Source: Marinomonas foliarum (GTDB lineage: Bacteria > Pseudomonadota > Gammaproteobacteria > Pseudomonadales > Marinomonadaceae). Taken from it: 64,000 bases of DNA. The notes beneath the pieces were generated by a model. It was not told the DNA's origin and made no database searches. It was given only the letters and a program-made list of their open reading frames with translations. The position numbers and the translations under genes were made by a program. The stretch is from NCBI RefSeq assembly GCF_003337275.1, contig NZ_QPJQ01000005.1:62001-126000 (forward strand), written 5' to 3'. Positions 9,269 through 17,542 of the stretch are shown piece after piece; within the stretch, counting starts at the first letter, position 1; every line of letters starts with the position of its first letter.

Positions 9269-9284
9269 TGGCATCATAATTGCT
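9269..9284 (+). promoter_or_regulatory. Sigma-54 promoter of the flgB operon
   Basis: TGGCAT-N5-ATTGCT has GG and GC exactly 10 bases apart, as required for RpoN (-24/-12). It ends 45 bp before the flgB start. This fits RpoN/FlrC-type control of middle flagellar genes in polar systems. Confidence 0.75.
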
Positions 9285-9329
9285 TTATATGTTTTATATT
9301 GATTAAAACTCGTTTTTATTGAGGGTTAA

Positions 9330-9722
9330 ATGGCTATTTCTTTTTCAAACGCATTTGCAGGACATGACAAAACGCTTGAGTTCCGAAGCGCGAGAGCTGC
9401 CGTGCTTGCAAATAATATTGCGAATGCGGATACGCCAAACTACAAGGCGAGAGATATCTCGTTTGATTCTCTTTTAAGCGATGAAAGTAATAAGTTGAAG
9501 CTTGCAGGTACTAATTCTCGCCACATGGCTGGAGAAGGGGTTGCGGGTGAGCCTGAGGGGTTGCTTTATAGAAACGCTAACCAACCTTCTTTAGATGGTA
9601 ATACAGTGGATATGCAAAGAGAGCAAGCTGAATACGCACAGAACTCTATGCAGTTTGACACTAGCTTTATGTTTTTAGACCGAAAAATTAGCGGCATGAA
9701 AAAAGCACTTATTGGGAACTAA
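9330..9722 (+). CDS. flgB: Flagellar proximal rod protein FlgB
   Basis: A 130-residue rod protein of the basal body. Its N-terminal helix contains ARAAVLANNIANADTPNYKARD, the shared axial-protein motif, and its C-terminal helix pairs with it in assembly. It is exported without a cleaved signal and polymerises in the periplasm. It opens flgBCDE, with flgC starting 5 bp after its stop. Confidence 0.96.
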   Translation: MAISFSNAFAGHDKTLEFRSARAAVLANNIANADTPNYKARDISFDSLLSDESNKLKLAGTNSRHMAGEGVAGEPEGLLYRNANQPSLDGNTVDMQREQAEYAQNSMQFDTSFMFLDRKISGMKKALIGN

Positions 9723-9727
9723 TAGCG

Positions 9728-10177
9728 ATGTCTTTGAGTAATATTTTTACAATTTCTGGATCTGCAATGAGTGCTCAAACTGTACGTTTGAACACAATAG
9801 CGAGCAATATGGCTAACGTCGACAGCGCGGCAAGCTCAGCAGATCAGACATATCGTGCCCGTAAGCCGGTTTTTTCACAGATGATGAATGACAGTATGCG
9901 TGAGCGTGGCTGGGGAAATGTTAAAGCAGATAATAGCGGTGCAGGTGTTGGTGTGAAAATTGATGGTATTGTGGAGTCTGATGCGCCTTTACAGCCGCGA
10001 TATGAACCAGATCATCCAATGGCCAATGACGACGGTTATGTGTTTTATCCGAATGTAAATCCGATGGAAGAGATGGCTGATATGATGTCGGCTTCTAGAT
10101 CTTTCCAAACGAATGTAGAAATTATGAACTCCGCAAAAAGCATGATGCAGAAAATGCTAACGCTTGGGCAGTCATAG
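9728..10177 (+). CDS. flgC: Flagellar proximal rod protein FlgC
   Basis: The 149-residue rod protein has the axial motif TIASNMANVDSAASSADQTYRARK at its N-terminus and the C-terminal MMSASRSFQTNVEIMNSAKSMMQK helix. These two ends form the coiled-coil core of the rod. The length is a little above the E. coli protein (134). Spacing to flgD is 10 bp. Confidence 0.96.
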   Translation: MSLSNIFTISGSAMSAQTVRLNTIASNMANVDSAASSADQTYRARKPVFSQMMNDSMRERGWGNVKADNSGAGVGVKIDGIVESDAPLQPRYEPDHPMANDDGYVFYPNVNPMEEMADMMSASRSFQTNVEIMNSAKSMMQKMLTLGQS

Positions 10178-10187
10178 GAGCTGATAT

Positions 10188-10892
10188 ATGGCAAATATCT
10201 CTGATACAAAAGGTCTTGGTGGTCTGATCTCTCAATATGGGACGGATGCCGCTAAGTCAAAAGCTGGTATTGAGAAGCCTGAAGTAACAAAGGAAGAGGC
10301 TGCATTAGCAGATCAAAATGTCTTCTTGAAATTATATATAGAGCAATTAAAAGGTCAGGATCCAACGGCGCCACAGGATACCAATGACATGGTGGCCCAA
10401 ATGTCTCAATTTAGCTCTCTAGAAAGGCTAACGAGTATATCTGATCAGCTGGAAAATATGGCGACTTCATTGACCTCCAATCAAGCATTGAGTGCTTCGA
10501 CGCTGGTTGGTAAGTCGGTTTTAATGGAAGGTAGTAAGGCGAAAGTAACGGAAGGCTTGGAAGAGGTGCCGCTAAGGGTTGTCATACCTGAAAACTCTCA
10601 GACTGCAACGTTGAAGATCTTTGATGCAGATAGCCGTCTTGTGCGTACAGCAACACTTAATGGTGCCGACTATAAGTGGGATAAAAAAGATGATGACGGA
10701 AATGTTTTGCCGCCTGGGGAATACCGTTTCTCAGCTTCCTCTACAAATGATAAAGGGGAGGTCTCTGCGATGAATACTCGTTTGCCTGCTCGTATTCAGG
10801 GGGTCACCATTAATGGTGAGAATGGGACAGCTTTGAATGTAGAAAACCACGGCAAAATTAAACTCACAACTGAATTAGAAATATTAGGGTGA
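10188..10892 (+). CDS. flgD: Hook assembly scaffold FlgD
   Basis: The 234-residue protein caps the growing hook. It has the conserved N-terminal segment FLKLYIEQLKGQDPTAPQDT followed by MVAQMSQFSSLE. The C-terminal half is a FlgD Ig-like/Tudor pair (about 120-225), with DYKWDKKDDDGNVLPPGEY as a typical stretch. It lies between rod and hook genes as expected. The flgE start is 12 bp after its stop. Confidence 0.95.
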   Translation: MANISDTKGLGGLISQYGTDAAKSKAGIEKPEVTKEEAALADQNVFLKLYIEQLKGQDPTAPQDTNDMVAQMSQFSSLERLTSISDQLENMATSLTSNQALSASTLVGKSVLMEGSKAKVTEGLEEVPLRVVIPENSQTATLKIFDADSRLVRTATLNGADYKWDKKDDDGNVLPPGEYRFSASSTNDKGEVSAMNTRLPARIQGVTINGENGTALNVENHGKIKLTTELEILG

Positions 10893-10904
10893 TTGGAGAG
10901 CATT

Positions 10905-12602
10905 ATGGGATTCAATACTGCACTATCTGGCATTAAAGCGTCTGCCGATTATTTAAGTGTTACGGGTAATAACATTGCTAACGCCGATACGACGGGCTTT
11001 AAAAAATCGCGTATTGAGTTTGATGACCTCTACAATACAAGTGTTCTTGGTGCTGGTAGCGGTAACAGTATTGGTTCTGGTGTCAGTGTGAGTAAGGTTT
11101 CTCAAGAGTTTGCTCCTGGTAACTTGTCCTATACAGACAATAACCTTGATCTGGCTGTTGATGGTACTGGGTTCTTTGTTTTGGATGCGGGTGTGGCTCA
11201 GTCTTACACACGAGCGGGTAACTTCAAACTGGACGAGAATGGCTTTCTGGTGACAAATACAGGGAGTAATGTTCAGGGTTATAACGCTGTAGATGATGTT
11301 GTTGGTGGGAATTTGGAAGACTTGAAAATTCCTACGGACCGAATCGCTCCAGAAGCGACATCCGCAATGGAATTAAAAGTGAATTTGAATTCAGACAGCA
11401 AGGATGTGCCGCCATTTATTAGTGCCGACTTCGATCCAATGAATCCGGATTCCTATAATTATACCCAGACACAAGGTGTTGTTGATGCTAACGGTCAAAC
11501 GCACGTTGTTACCTATTACTATTCTAAGAGTGAGTTGCCTAATACTTACAAAGTTAATGCGACAGTAGACGGTAATATGACTGATGACGCTGGTGTTCCT
11601 TTCTTGGCAGAGACTTTTGCTACGTTTAATACAGCAGAAGGTGGTGTCGATTATAATGGCGACGGTACTCCAGAGCAGCCAAATCAGCTTCTATATATTG
11701 GTGCGACTGAGCCTGGGGCTGGAGATATCGCGGCTCTAACTCAAAACCCTGTGACGGTTAATGGTACCTTAGGTGGGGTTGCGATTACGGCCACGCTTGC
11801 TCCTGGGGATGTGCGTAATAATAGCTCTGTTGCCCGTGAGGCATTCGATCCTTTAAGCGTTGAATCGTATACCTATGGCAATACAAGGACGGTATACGAC
11901 TCTTTGGGTGGTGCTCATACAATGGGGTATTACTTCATCAAACAGGGCGAGGACAATAATTACGAACTTCGCGTCACTTTGGATGGTGAAGAGAGTTATA
12001 CCGATCCGCTTACTGGTAATGACACTCGTTTTTTGAAAGAAAATACAACTGTTAGTTTTGATGCTGCAGGTAATTTGATGGGCACATATCGTGGTATCGC
12101 TCCTTATGATATTGCGCAACCTATTGCTTTAGAAATTACAGGGTTGGACCCATCTAATCGCGGTAAGGTTGTTGAGTTGGATATGTTTGGATCAACTCAA
12201 TTTGCGCTGGAGAACACAGATACGTTTGAACAAGATGGGTTCTCGGCAGGTGAGTTGCAGGGAGTTTCATTCGATGATGACGGCATGCTAACGGCAACTT
12301 ATACCAACCAACAAACGGCAACACTTGGCCAAGTTGCTCTGGCAACATTTGATAGTACGGATGGACTTGTCCCTAACGGCCATTCTGCATGGCTTGCAAG
12401 TAAAGGTTCTGGGCCAGCTGACATTGGCCGTCCTAATAGCGGTACGCTAGGACGAATTCAAGGTGGCGCGTTAGAGGAATCTAACGTTGACCTTACGTCT
12501 GAATTGGTTGCGCTCATTGAGGCGCAGCGTAATTACCAAGCAAACAGTAAGACATTAGAAACAGAAAATACTGTGACTCAGACGATAATAAACCTTCGTT
12601 AA
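10905..12602 (+). CDS. flgE: Flagellar hook protein FlgE (long form with duplicated domain)
   Basis: The 565-residue hook subunit is longer than E. coli FlgE (about 400). It starts at the ATG at 10905 (MGFNTALSGIKASADYLSVT) with GGAG upstream; an upstream in-frame TTG at 10893 would overlap that site. N- and C-terminal axial helices are normal, ending EAQRNYQANSKTLETENTVTQTIINLR-like. The middle carries two related blocks, FDPMNPDSYNYTQTQ (residue 176 on) and FDPLSVESYTYGNTR (residue 314 on). Both continue with a tyrosine pair and a VTLDG/ATVDG strand, so the FlaE-type surface domain seems duplicated. A terminator follows. Confidence 0.95.
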   Translation: MGFNTALSGIKASADYLSVTGNNIANADTTGFKKSRIEFDDLYNTSVLGAGSGNSIGSGVSVSKVSQEFAPGNLSYTDNNLDLAVDGTGFFVLDAGVAQSYTRAGNFKLDENGFLVTNTGSNVQGYNAVDDVVGGNLEDLKIPTDRIAPEATSAMELKVNLNSDSKDVPPFISADFDPMNPDSYNYTQTQGVVDANGQTHVVTYYYSKSELPNTYKVNATVDGNMTDDAGVPFLAETFATFNTAEGGVDYNGDGTPEQPNQLLYIGATEPGAGDIAALTQNPVTVNGTLGGVAITATLAPGDVRNNSSVAREAFDPLSVESYTYGNTRTVYDSLGGAHTMGYYFIKQGEDNNYELRVTLDGEESYTDPLTGNDTRFLKENTTVSFDAAGNLMGTYRGIAPYDIAQPIALEITGLDPSNRGKVVELDMFGSTQFALENTDTFEQDGFSAGELQGVSFDDDGMLTATYTNQQTATLGQVALATFDSTDGLVPNGHSAWLASKGSGPADIGRPNSGTLGRIQGGALEESNVDLTSELVALIEAQRNYQANSKTLETENTVTQTIINLR

Positions 12603-12623
12603 TTTTCTGGAGAGAGAAGATTT

Positions 12624-12659
12624 AGGCCGGATCAGCAATGCTGTTCTGGCCTTTTTTTT
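12624..12659 (+). terminator. Rho-independent terminator after flgE
   Basis: A long stem beginning AGGCCGGA and closing TCTGGCCT, with one T-T mismatch inside, is followed by a run of eight T. It ends the flgBCDE unit. Confidence 0.88.
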
Positions 12660-12754
12660 GCCTTTTATAAAGGGATTTTTTATGGTTTTGATAAGTTGGT
12701 ATGCTTTTTGAAAGGTGTATTATCTAGTGGTTATTTTTTTCTGGGAGAATCGTA

Positions 12755-13498
12755 GTGGATAAGGCTTTATATTTGGCAATGAGTGGCGGTGTTCAAACGA
12801 TGAATGCGCAAACTATTCACGCTAACAATCTTGCAAATGTCAGTACGACTGGCTTTCGCTCAGATTTTGAACAAGCCCGCTCCATGCAGGTCTATGGGGA
12901 TTACTATCCTAGCCGTGTTTACGCGATGACAGAAAACCCAGCTACACGCTATACGCAAGGCGATATGATACAAACTGGCCGAAATCTAGATGTTGCTGTA
13001 TCCGGTGATGGTTTTATTGCTGTCTATGACGATAGTGGTCAAGAAGCATATACCCGTGCAGGAGACTTTCAGATTAATGCGACAGGCCAGTTGGTAACCG
13101 GACGAGGTTTGCCTGTTGCTGGGGTGGGAGGGCCTATTTTTTTGCCGCCTGCGAACAGCATTAATATTACCGCGGATGGTTCAATTTCTATTGTTCCGCA
13201 AGGTGGCGCTGATAATGAAGTGGCAGTGCTGAACCAGATTAAGTTGGTCAATCCAGATAGACAGAATTTACGCAAAGAAGAAGATGGTTTGCTCCACACC
13301 AGAGATGGTCAGGAATATGAGGCAGACCCTAATGTTCAGTTGGTTAGCGGTTTCATTGAAGGCAGTAATGTTAATGCTGTGGAAGAAATGACGCACATCA
13401 TGAATTTATCTCGTCGTTTTGAGATGAATGTCAAAATGATGGATACCATTCGAAATAATGCAGACTCTTCGGCAAGAATATTACAGCGTACATCATAA
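12755..13498 (+). CDS. flgF: Flagellar proximal rod protein FlgF
   Basis: The 247-residue rod protein starts at GTG with GGGAG upstream. The start MDKALYLAMSGGVQTMNAQ, LANVSTTGFRSDFEQ and the C-terminal NAVEEMTHIMNLSRRFEMNVKMM are FlgF features. It opens a second rod/ring unit flgFGHIJ. A near-match to a sigma-54 site lies at 12697-12712, with GG and GA 10 bases apart where GC is expected; I regard it as weak. Confidence 0.95.
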   Translation: MDKALYLAMSGGVQTMNAQTIHANNLANVSTTGFRSDFEQARSMQVYGDYYPSRVYAMTENPATRYTQGDMIQTGRNLDVAVSGDGFIAVYDDSGQEAYTRAGDFQINATGQLVTGRGLPVAGVGGPIFLPPANSINITADGSISIVPQGGADNEVAVLNQIKLVNPDRQNLRKEEDGLLHTRDGQEYEADPNVQLVSGFIEGSNVNAVEEMTHIMNLSRRFEMNVKMMDTIRNNADSSARILQRTS

Positions 13499-13539
13499 GT
13501 ATGATGGCTAAACACATATCAATGAATTAAGAGGTTTTT

Positions 13540-14325
13540 ATGAATTCGGCATTATGGGTTAGTAAAACGGGTTTGAGTGCAATGGATAAGCAGTTGAACG
13601 TTGTGGCCAACAACTTGGCGAACGTTTCAACCACAGCTTTTAAGAAAGATAGAGCAGTATTTGAGGATCTAATGTATAAAACTGTTCGAGCACCTGGTGG
13701 GTTAAGTGCTCAAAACGCCGAATTGCCTTCAGGCTTGCAATTGGGTACGGGTGTGAAAGTTGGCGCTTCCCAAAAAGATTTTTCTAATGGCGACTATAAT
13801 ATGACCGATCGTCAGCTTGATGTTGCTATTCAGGGTAAGGGCTTTTTACAAGTGCTACAGCCTGATGGCACGATTGCTTATACTCGCGATGGTAGTCTTC
13901 AGTTGAACAGTCAAGGTCAGCTATCAACATCAGGTGGTTTGGTTGTGGAGCCTGGTATTCAAATTGATCCAGATACCATCGAGATCATGATCGCAGAAGA
14001 TGGAATAGTTTCTGTACGTAAGAATGGTGATACAGATGCGCAGCAAGTGGGTGCTATCAATATTGCAGGGTTTATTAACCCTACAGGATTAAATGCTGCG
14101 GGACAGAATATATTTACTGAAACCAATGCGAGTGGGCCGCCGTTAGTTGGTGTACCTGGAACAGATTCATTGGGAACGATTGCTCAAGGTATGCTTGAGG
14201 CTTCTAATGTTAATTCGATCGAAGAGCTTGTTAATATGATTACGACACAACGAGCTTATGAAATGAACTCAAAAGTCATTGCTTCTGCAGACGGCATGAT
14301 GAGCTTCGCAATACAGCAGTTATAG
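13540..14325 (+). CDS. flgG: Flagellar distal rod protein FlgG
   Basis: A 261-residue distal rod subunit, the exact usual length. MNSALWVSKTGLSAMDKQ, LANVSTTAFKKDRAVFEDL and the C-terminal MITTQRAYEMNSKVIASADGM are diagnostic. It forms the drive shaft through the P and L rings made by the following genes. Confidence 0.97.
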   Translation: MNSALWVSKTGLSAMDKQLNVVANNLANVSTTAFKKDRAVFEDLMYKTVRAPGGLSAQNAELPSGLQLGTGVKVGASQKDFSNGDYNMTDRQLDVAIQGKGFLQVLQPDGTIAYTRDGSLQLNSQGQLSTSGGLVVEPGIQIDPDTIEIMIAEDGIVSVRKNGDTDAQQVGAINIAGFINPTGLNAAGQNIFTETNASGPPLVGVPGTDSLGTIAQGMLEASNVNSIEELVNMITTQRAYEMNSKVIASADGMMSFAIQQL

Positions 14326-14329
14326 TAAT

Positions 14330-15184
14330 ATGTGGAAGATGATGAAGATTAAATTTGCCTTATTAATTTTATTTAGTGTTAGTTTGTCTGGTTGTCTCAC
14401 TTGGGATGTCAATCAGCAAGCGGTAGCTAATGCGGCGGCAGCTGGAGCGGCGGCTGCCGTAACGGAAGCTGTCATTGATGCTGTAGCTGATGAAAATGAT
14501 GAGGATGAATCTTCATCGGAAGAGGCTCGAGCTGGCTATGTGCCTGATCCGAATGACCCTTTAAATGGTCCTAATATTAGCCAATCGATTCAATCTGATG
14601 ATCCATATTATACTCCAGTTTATCCCAGTGGTATGACGCCTTCTCAAGCCCCAACGGGTGGTATTTATCAGGCGAGCATGGGGGATGTATTTTTTGGGGA
14701 TCAAAAAGCGAGTAAGGTTGGTGATATTTTGACCATCAATCTAAACGAGACAACAACATCTACAAAGGCTAATGCGGCCACGGTTTCAAAATCTTCATCA
14801 GCGACAATAGAAAACCCAACGGTTCTTGGTCAGGAGTTGAGAGTGGATACAACGCTGCCTCAGCAGGGAACTGATTTTAGTGGTAATGCTTCTGCAAACC
14901 AAAATAATAGCTTGAGTGGTACGATTTCAGTGACTGTATATCAGGCATATCCTAATGGTTTGTTGGCGGTTCGTGGTGAAAAATGGCTGCGCTTGAACCA
15001 AGGTGATGAATATATTCGTTTCTCAGGTATGGTTAGAAAACAGGATATTTCCCCTGAAAACACGGTTGAATCTGAACGTGTGGCGGATGCAAGAATTACC
15101 TATTCTGGTACAGGTGATGTTGCGGCTGGAAGTGAACAAGGTTGGGTGAGTCGTTTGCTTAATACTAGCAACATGCCATATTAA
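14330..15184 (+). CDS. flgH: Flagellar L-ring lipoprotein FlgH (with N-terminal low-complexity insert)
   Basis: The outer-membrane L-ring protein begins with a lipoprotein signal ending in the lipobox LSGC. At 284 residues it is longer than usual (about 220-240). The extra length is an Ala-rich then Asp/Glu/Ser-rich stretch at about residues 30-70, before the family domain. The C-terminal domain is typical, with GDILTINLNETT, GLLAVRGEKWLRLNQGDEYIRFSG-like and SERVADARITYSG. The acidic insert probably forms a flexible spacer behind the lipid anchor. Confidence 0.95.
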   Translation: MWKMMKIKFALLILFSVSLSGCLTWDVNQQAVANAAAAGAAAAVTEAVIDAVADENDEDESSSEEARAGYVPDPNDPLNGPNISQSIQSDDPYYTPVYPSGMTPSQAPTGGIYQASMGDVFFGDQKASKVGDILTINLNETTTSTKANAATVSKSSSATIENPTVLGQELRVDTTLPQQGTDFSGNASANQNNSLSGTISVTVYQAYPNGLLAVRGEKWLRLNQGDEYIRFSGMVRKQDISPENTVESERVADARITYSGTGDVAAGSEQGWVSRLLNTSNMPY

Positions 15185-15233
15185 TTTAATGAGCTAACTG
15201 CAGGGGACTGGTTCCTCGTAAATAGGTGATGTG

Positions 15234-16313
15234 ATGAAGCACATAGCGCTAATTGTCTTATATTGTTTATCGTTTTCTGTTCAGGCTGAGCGCCTGAAAG
15301 ACATTGCTAGTGTTCAGGGGGTTCGAGAAAACCAATTGTTTGGTTATGGTTTGGTAATCGGCCTTAATGGAACGGGTGATAGTACGGCTTTTACCAATCA
15401 GAGCTTTGCGAGTATGTTGTCTCGGTTTGGTGTGACCTTGCCGGATGGTGTGAATGCTACGTCTAAGAATGTTGCCGCGGTTTCTTTGACGGCCACTTTG
15501 CCAGCTTTTTCTAAACCGGGTCAAAAAATCGATGTGACAGCTTCATCGATTGGTAATGCGAGTGCATTGCGTGGTGGTACACTTTTACTTTCTACATTGA
15601 AGGGGGCAGATGGTGCTGTTTATGCTATTGCACAAGGTAACCTTGTTGTTGGTGGATTAGGCGCTGATGGCTCAAGGAACTCTGTCAACGTGCCTACTGT
15701 TGGGCGCATTCCTAATGGTGCTAGTGTTGAGCGCGTCGTGCCTAGTAGTTTTAATACTGGTGACACCTTAACGTTTAATTTGAATCGCCCAGATTTTACA
15801 ACGGCTAAACAAGTATCAGATAAGATTAATGATCTCCTTGGACCTGGTGTGGCAACAACTTTAGACGCAACGTCTATTCGTGTGTCGGCGCCGAGAGATC
15901 CAAGTCAGCGTGTGACCTATTTATCTATTCTTGAAAACCTAGATGTCGAAGTAGCTGAAGAGCGAGCTCGTATTGTGGTGAATTCGCGTACTGGAACCAT
16001 TATTATTGGTCAGCATGTTAAGGTCTCACCAGCAGCCATTACTCATGGTAGTTTAACTGTGACTATTCAAGAAGTGCCTCCAGTGGTTGGTCAGGATGGC
16101 ACGGTAACGGGTGGAGAGACGATACTATCACCACGCGAGGGTATTGAAATAGCGCCTGATAGTGGGCGAATGTTTGTTTTTGATCCGGGTGCGTCATTGA
16201 ATGATATTGTGCGTGCTGTTAATCAGGTTGGCGCAGCGCCTGGTGATGTTATGGCAATATTGGAAGGCTTAAAGCAGGCCGGTGCGATTAATGCTGATTT
16301 AGTGGTGATATAG
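15234..16313 (+). CDS. flgI: Flagellar P-ring protein FlgI
   Basis: A protein of about 359 residues with a Sec signal peptide (cleavage after FSVQA). [21 protein letters not shown] and [12 protein letters not shown] are the usual mature start. It polymerises around the rod at the peptidoglycan layer, helped by FlgA. I use the ATG at 15234, which is well spaced from AGGTGA; the adjacent in-frame GTG at 15231 is too close to it. Length is normal. Confidence 0.97.
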   Translation: MKHIALIVLYCLSFSVQAERLKDIASVQGVRENQLFGYGLVIGLNGTGDSTAFTNQSFASMLSRFGVTLPDGVNATSKNVAAVSLTATLPAFSKPGQKIDVTASSIGNASALRGGTLLLSTLKGADGAVYAIAQGNLVVGGLGADGSRNSVNVPTVGRIPNGASVERVVPSSFNTGDTLTFNLNRPDFTTAKQVSDKINDLLGPGVATTLDATSIRVSAPRDPSQRVTYLSILENLDVEVAEERARIVVNSRTGTIIIGQHVKVSPAAITHGSLTVTIQEVPPVVGQDGTVTGGETILSPREGIEIAPDSGRMFVFDPGASLNDIVRAVNQVGAAPGDVMAILEGLKQAGAINADLVVI

Positions 16314-16321
16314 CTTTGGTT

Positions 16322-17302
16322 ATGAATTCGGTGCCGCCTAAACAAGACTTTTTCGCCGATTTTTCGACGTTAACTGATTTGAAGACTAAGGCGCAAAAAG
16401 ACCCTGATGGCGCGTTAAAAGACGTAGCTCAGCAGTTTGAATCTATTTTCATTAATATGCTACTAAAGAATATGCGTAGTACTAATGAAGCAATCGGTGG
16501 TAGTTTGTTTTCCAGTGCGCAGACGAAGCAGTATCAGGAGATGATGGACTCTCAGATGTCGCAGAGCATGGCTAAGTCCGGCGGTATTGGTTTGTCCGAT
16601 GCGCTTATTCGTCAGTATCAAACTCAGCAGCAGGCTCGCATCAGTTCGCCTGAAGCAAAGCAGCGTGGTGATACGGACTTCCTGAATCAAGTGGCAAAAC
16701 AGGACTTAGTTCGAATTCAAGCGTTAGCACACCGCGCTTCGACGGAATTTATTGAGTCTGTACAGCAAGAAGTCAAACAAAAGAATCTGAGTGAGTCGGT
16801 AGGAGAGTCTTCTGTTTCCGCTCTTTCTGTGGTGTTTGGTTCTCCGCAGGAATTTGTTGATAATCTTTGGCCGCATGCCCAACGTGCAGCCGAAAAACTA
16901 GGCGTGAACCCTAAGGCAATATTAGCGCAAGCAGCGTTGGAAACAGGTTGGGGTAAATACCCAATTGCTAAAGAAGACGGCGCTGCCAGTTTTAATTTAT
17001 TTGGCATCAAAGCTGATAATCGTTGGCAGGGTGATAGAGCTGTGGTTAGTACATTAGAGTTTCGTGATGGTGTTGCTAAACGTGAAAGAGCAGCGTTTCG
17101 TGCCTACGACTCTTTTTCGCAAAGCTTTGAAGATTATACGAATTTTTTATCCTCTAGTGAGCGGTATAAAGATGCCATTGAGGCTGGGGATGACGCGTCA
17201 ATGTTTGCCGCTTCTTTGCAAAAAGGCGGCTATGCTACTGACCCTAAATACGCTGAAAAAATTGATAGTATCCTTTCTAGTGAATGGTTTAAGCGACTTT
17301 AG
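16322..17302 (+). CDS. flgJ: Flagellar rod scaffold / peptidoglycan hydrolase FlgJ
   Basis: The protein of about 326 residues has two domains. The N-terminal rod-capping domain (about 20-110) contains QQFESIFINMLLKNMR. The C-terminal glucosaminidase domain (about 175-325) has AQAALETGWGKY with the catalytic Glu, and FNLFGIKA. It opens a hole in peptidoglycan for the rod. The ATG at 16322 is used; a TTG at 16316 is an alternative, and neither has a strong ribosome site. It lies directly after flgI. Confidence 0.95.
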   Translation: MNSVPPKQDFFADFSTLTDLKTKAQKDPDGALKDVAQQFESIFINMLLKNMRSTNEAIGGSLFSSAQTKQYQEMMDSQMSQSMAKSGGIGLSDALIRQYQTQQQARISSPEAKQRGDTDFLNQVAKQDLVRIQALAHRASTEFIESVQQEVKQKNLSESVGESSVSALSVVFGSPQEFVDNLWPHAQRAAEKLGVNPKAILAQAALETGWGKYPIAKEDGAASFNLFGIKADNRWQGDRAVVSTLEFRDGVAKRERAAFRAYDSFSQSFEDYTNFLSSSERYKDAIEAGDDASMFAASLQKGGYATDPKYAEKIDSILSSEWFKRL

Positions 17303-17460
17303 GGCGCTTTTTAGTATGCACTCGATGGTTTTTAATTTCGCCTAAAATCATCTAAAAGTTAGGTTTTTGTCGTTAAAATCTGTTTCTTTAATGTTTTTTG
17401 TTGTTTGAACTTCCCTCCATAAAAAATATTTCGAAATTAAATTCCTTTAAATCTCAGTGT

Positions 17461-17476
17461 TGGTAAAATTCTTGCA
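17461..17476 (+). promoter_or_regulatory. Sigma-54 promoter of flgKL
   Basis: TGGTAAAATTCTTGCA has GG and GC exactly 10 bases apart, matching the RpoN -24/-12 pattern. It lies 67 bp before the flgK start in a 240-bp intergenic region that otherwise holds only AT-rich sequence. Confidence 0.72.
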
Positions 17477-17542
17477 TCTATAGTCGTTAGAGCTAGGTTA
17501 GAAATATAGCTATTTTTGAAAAACGTACTAGAGGTGTGAGCA

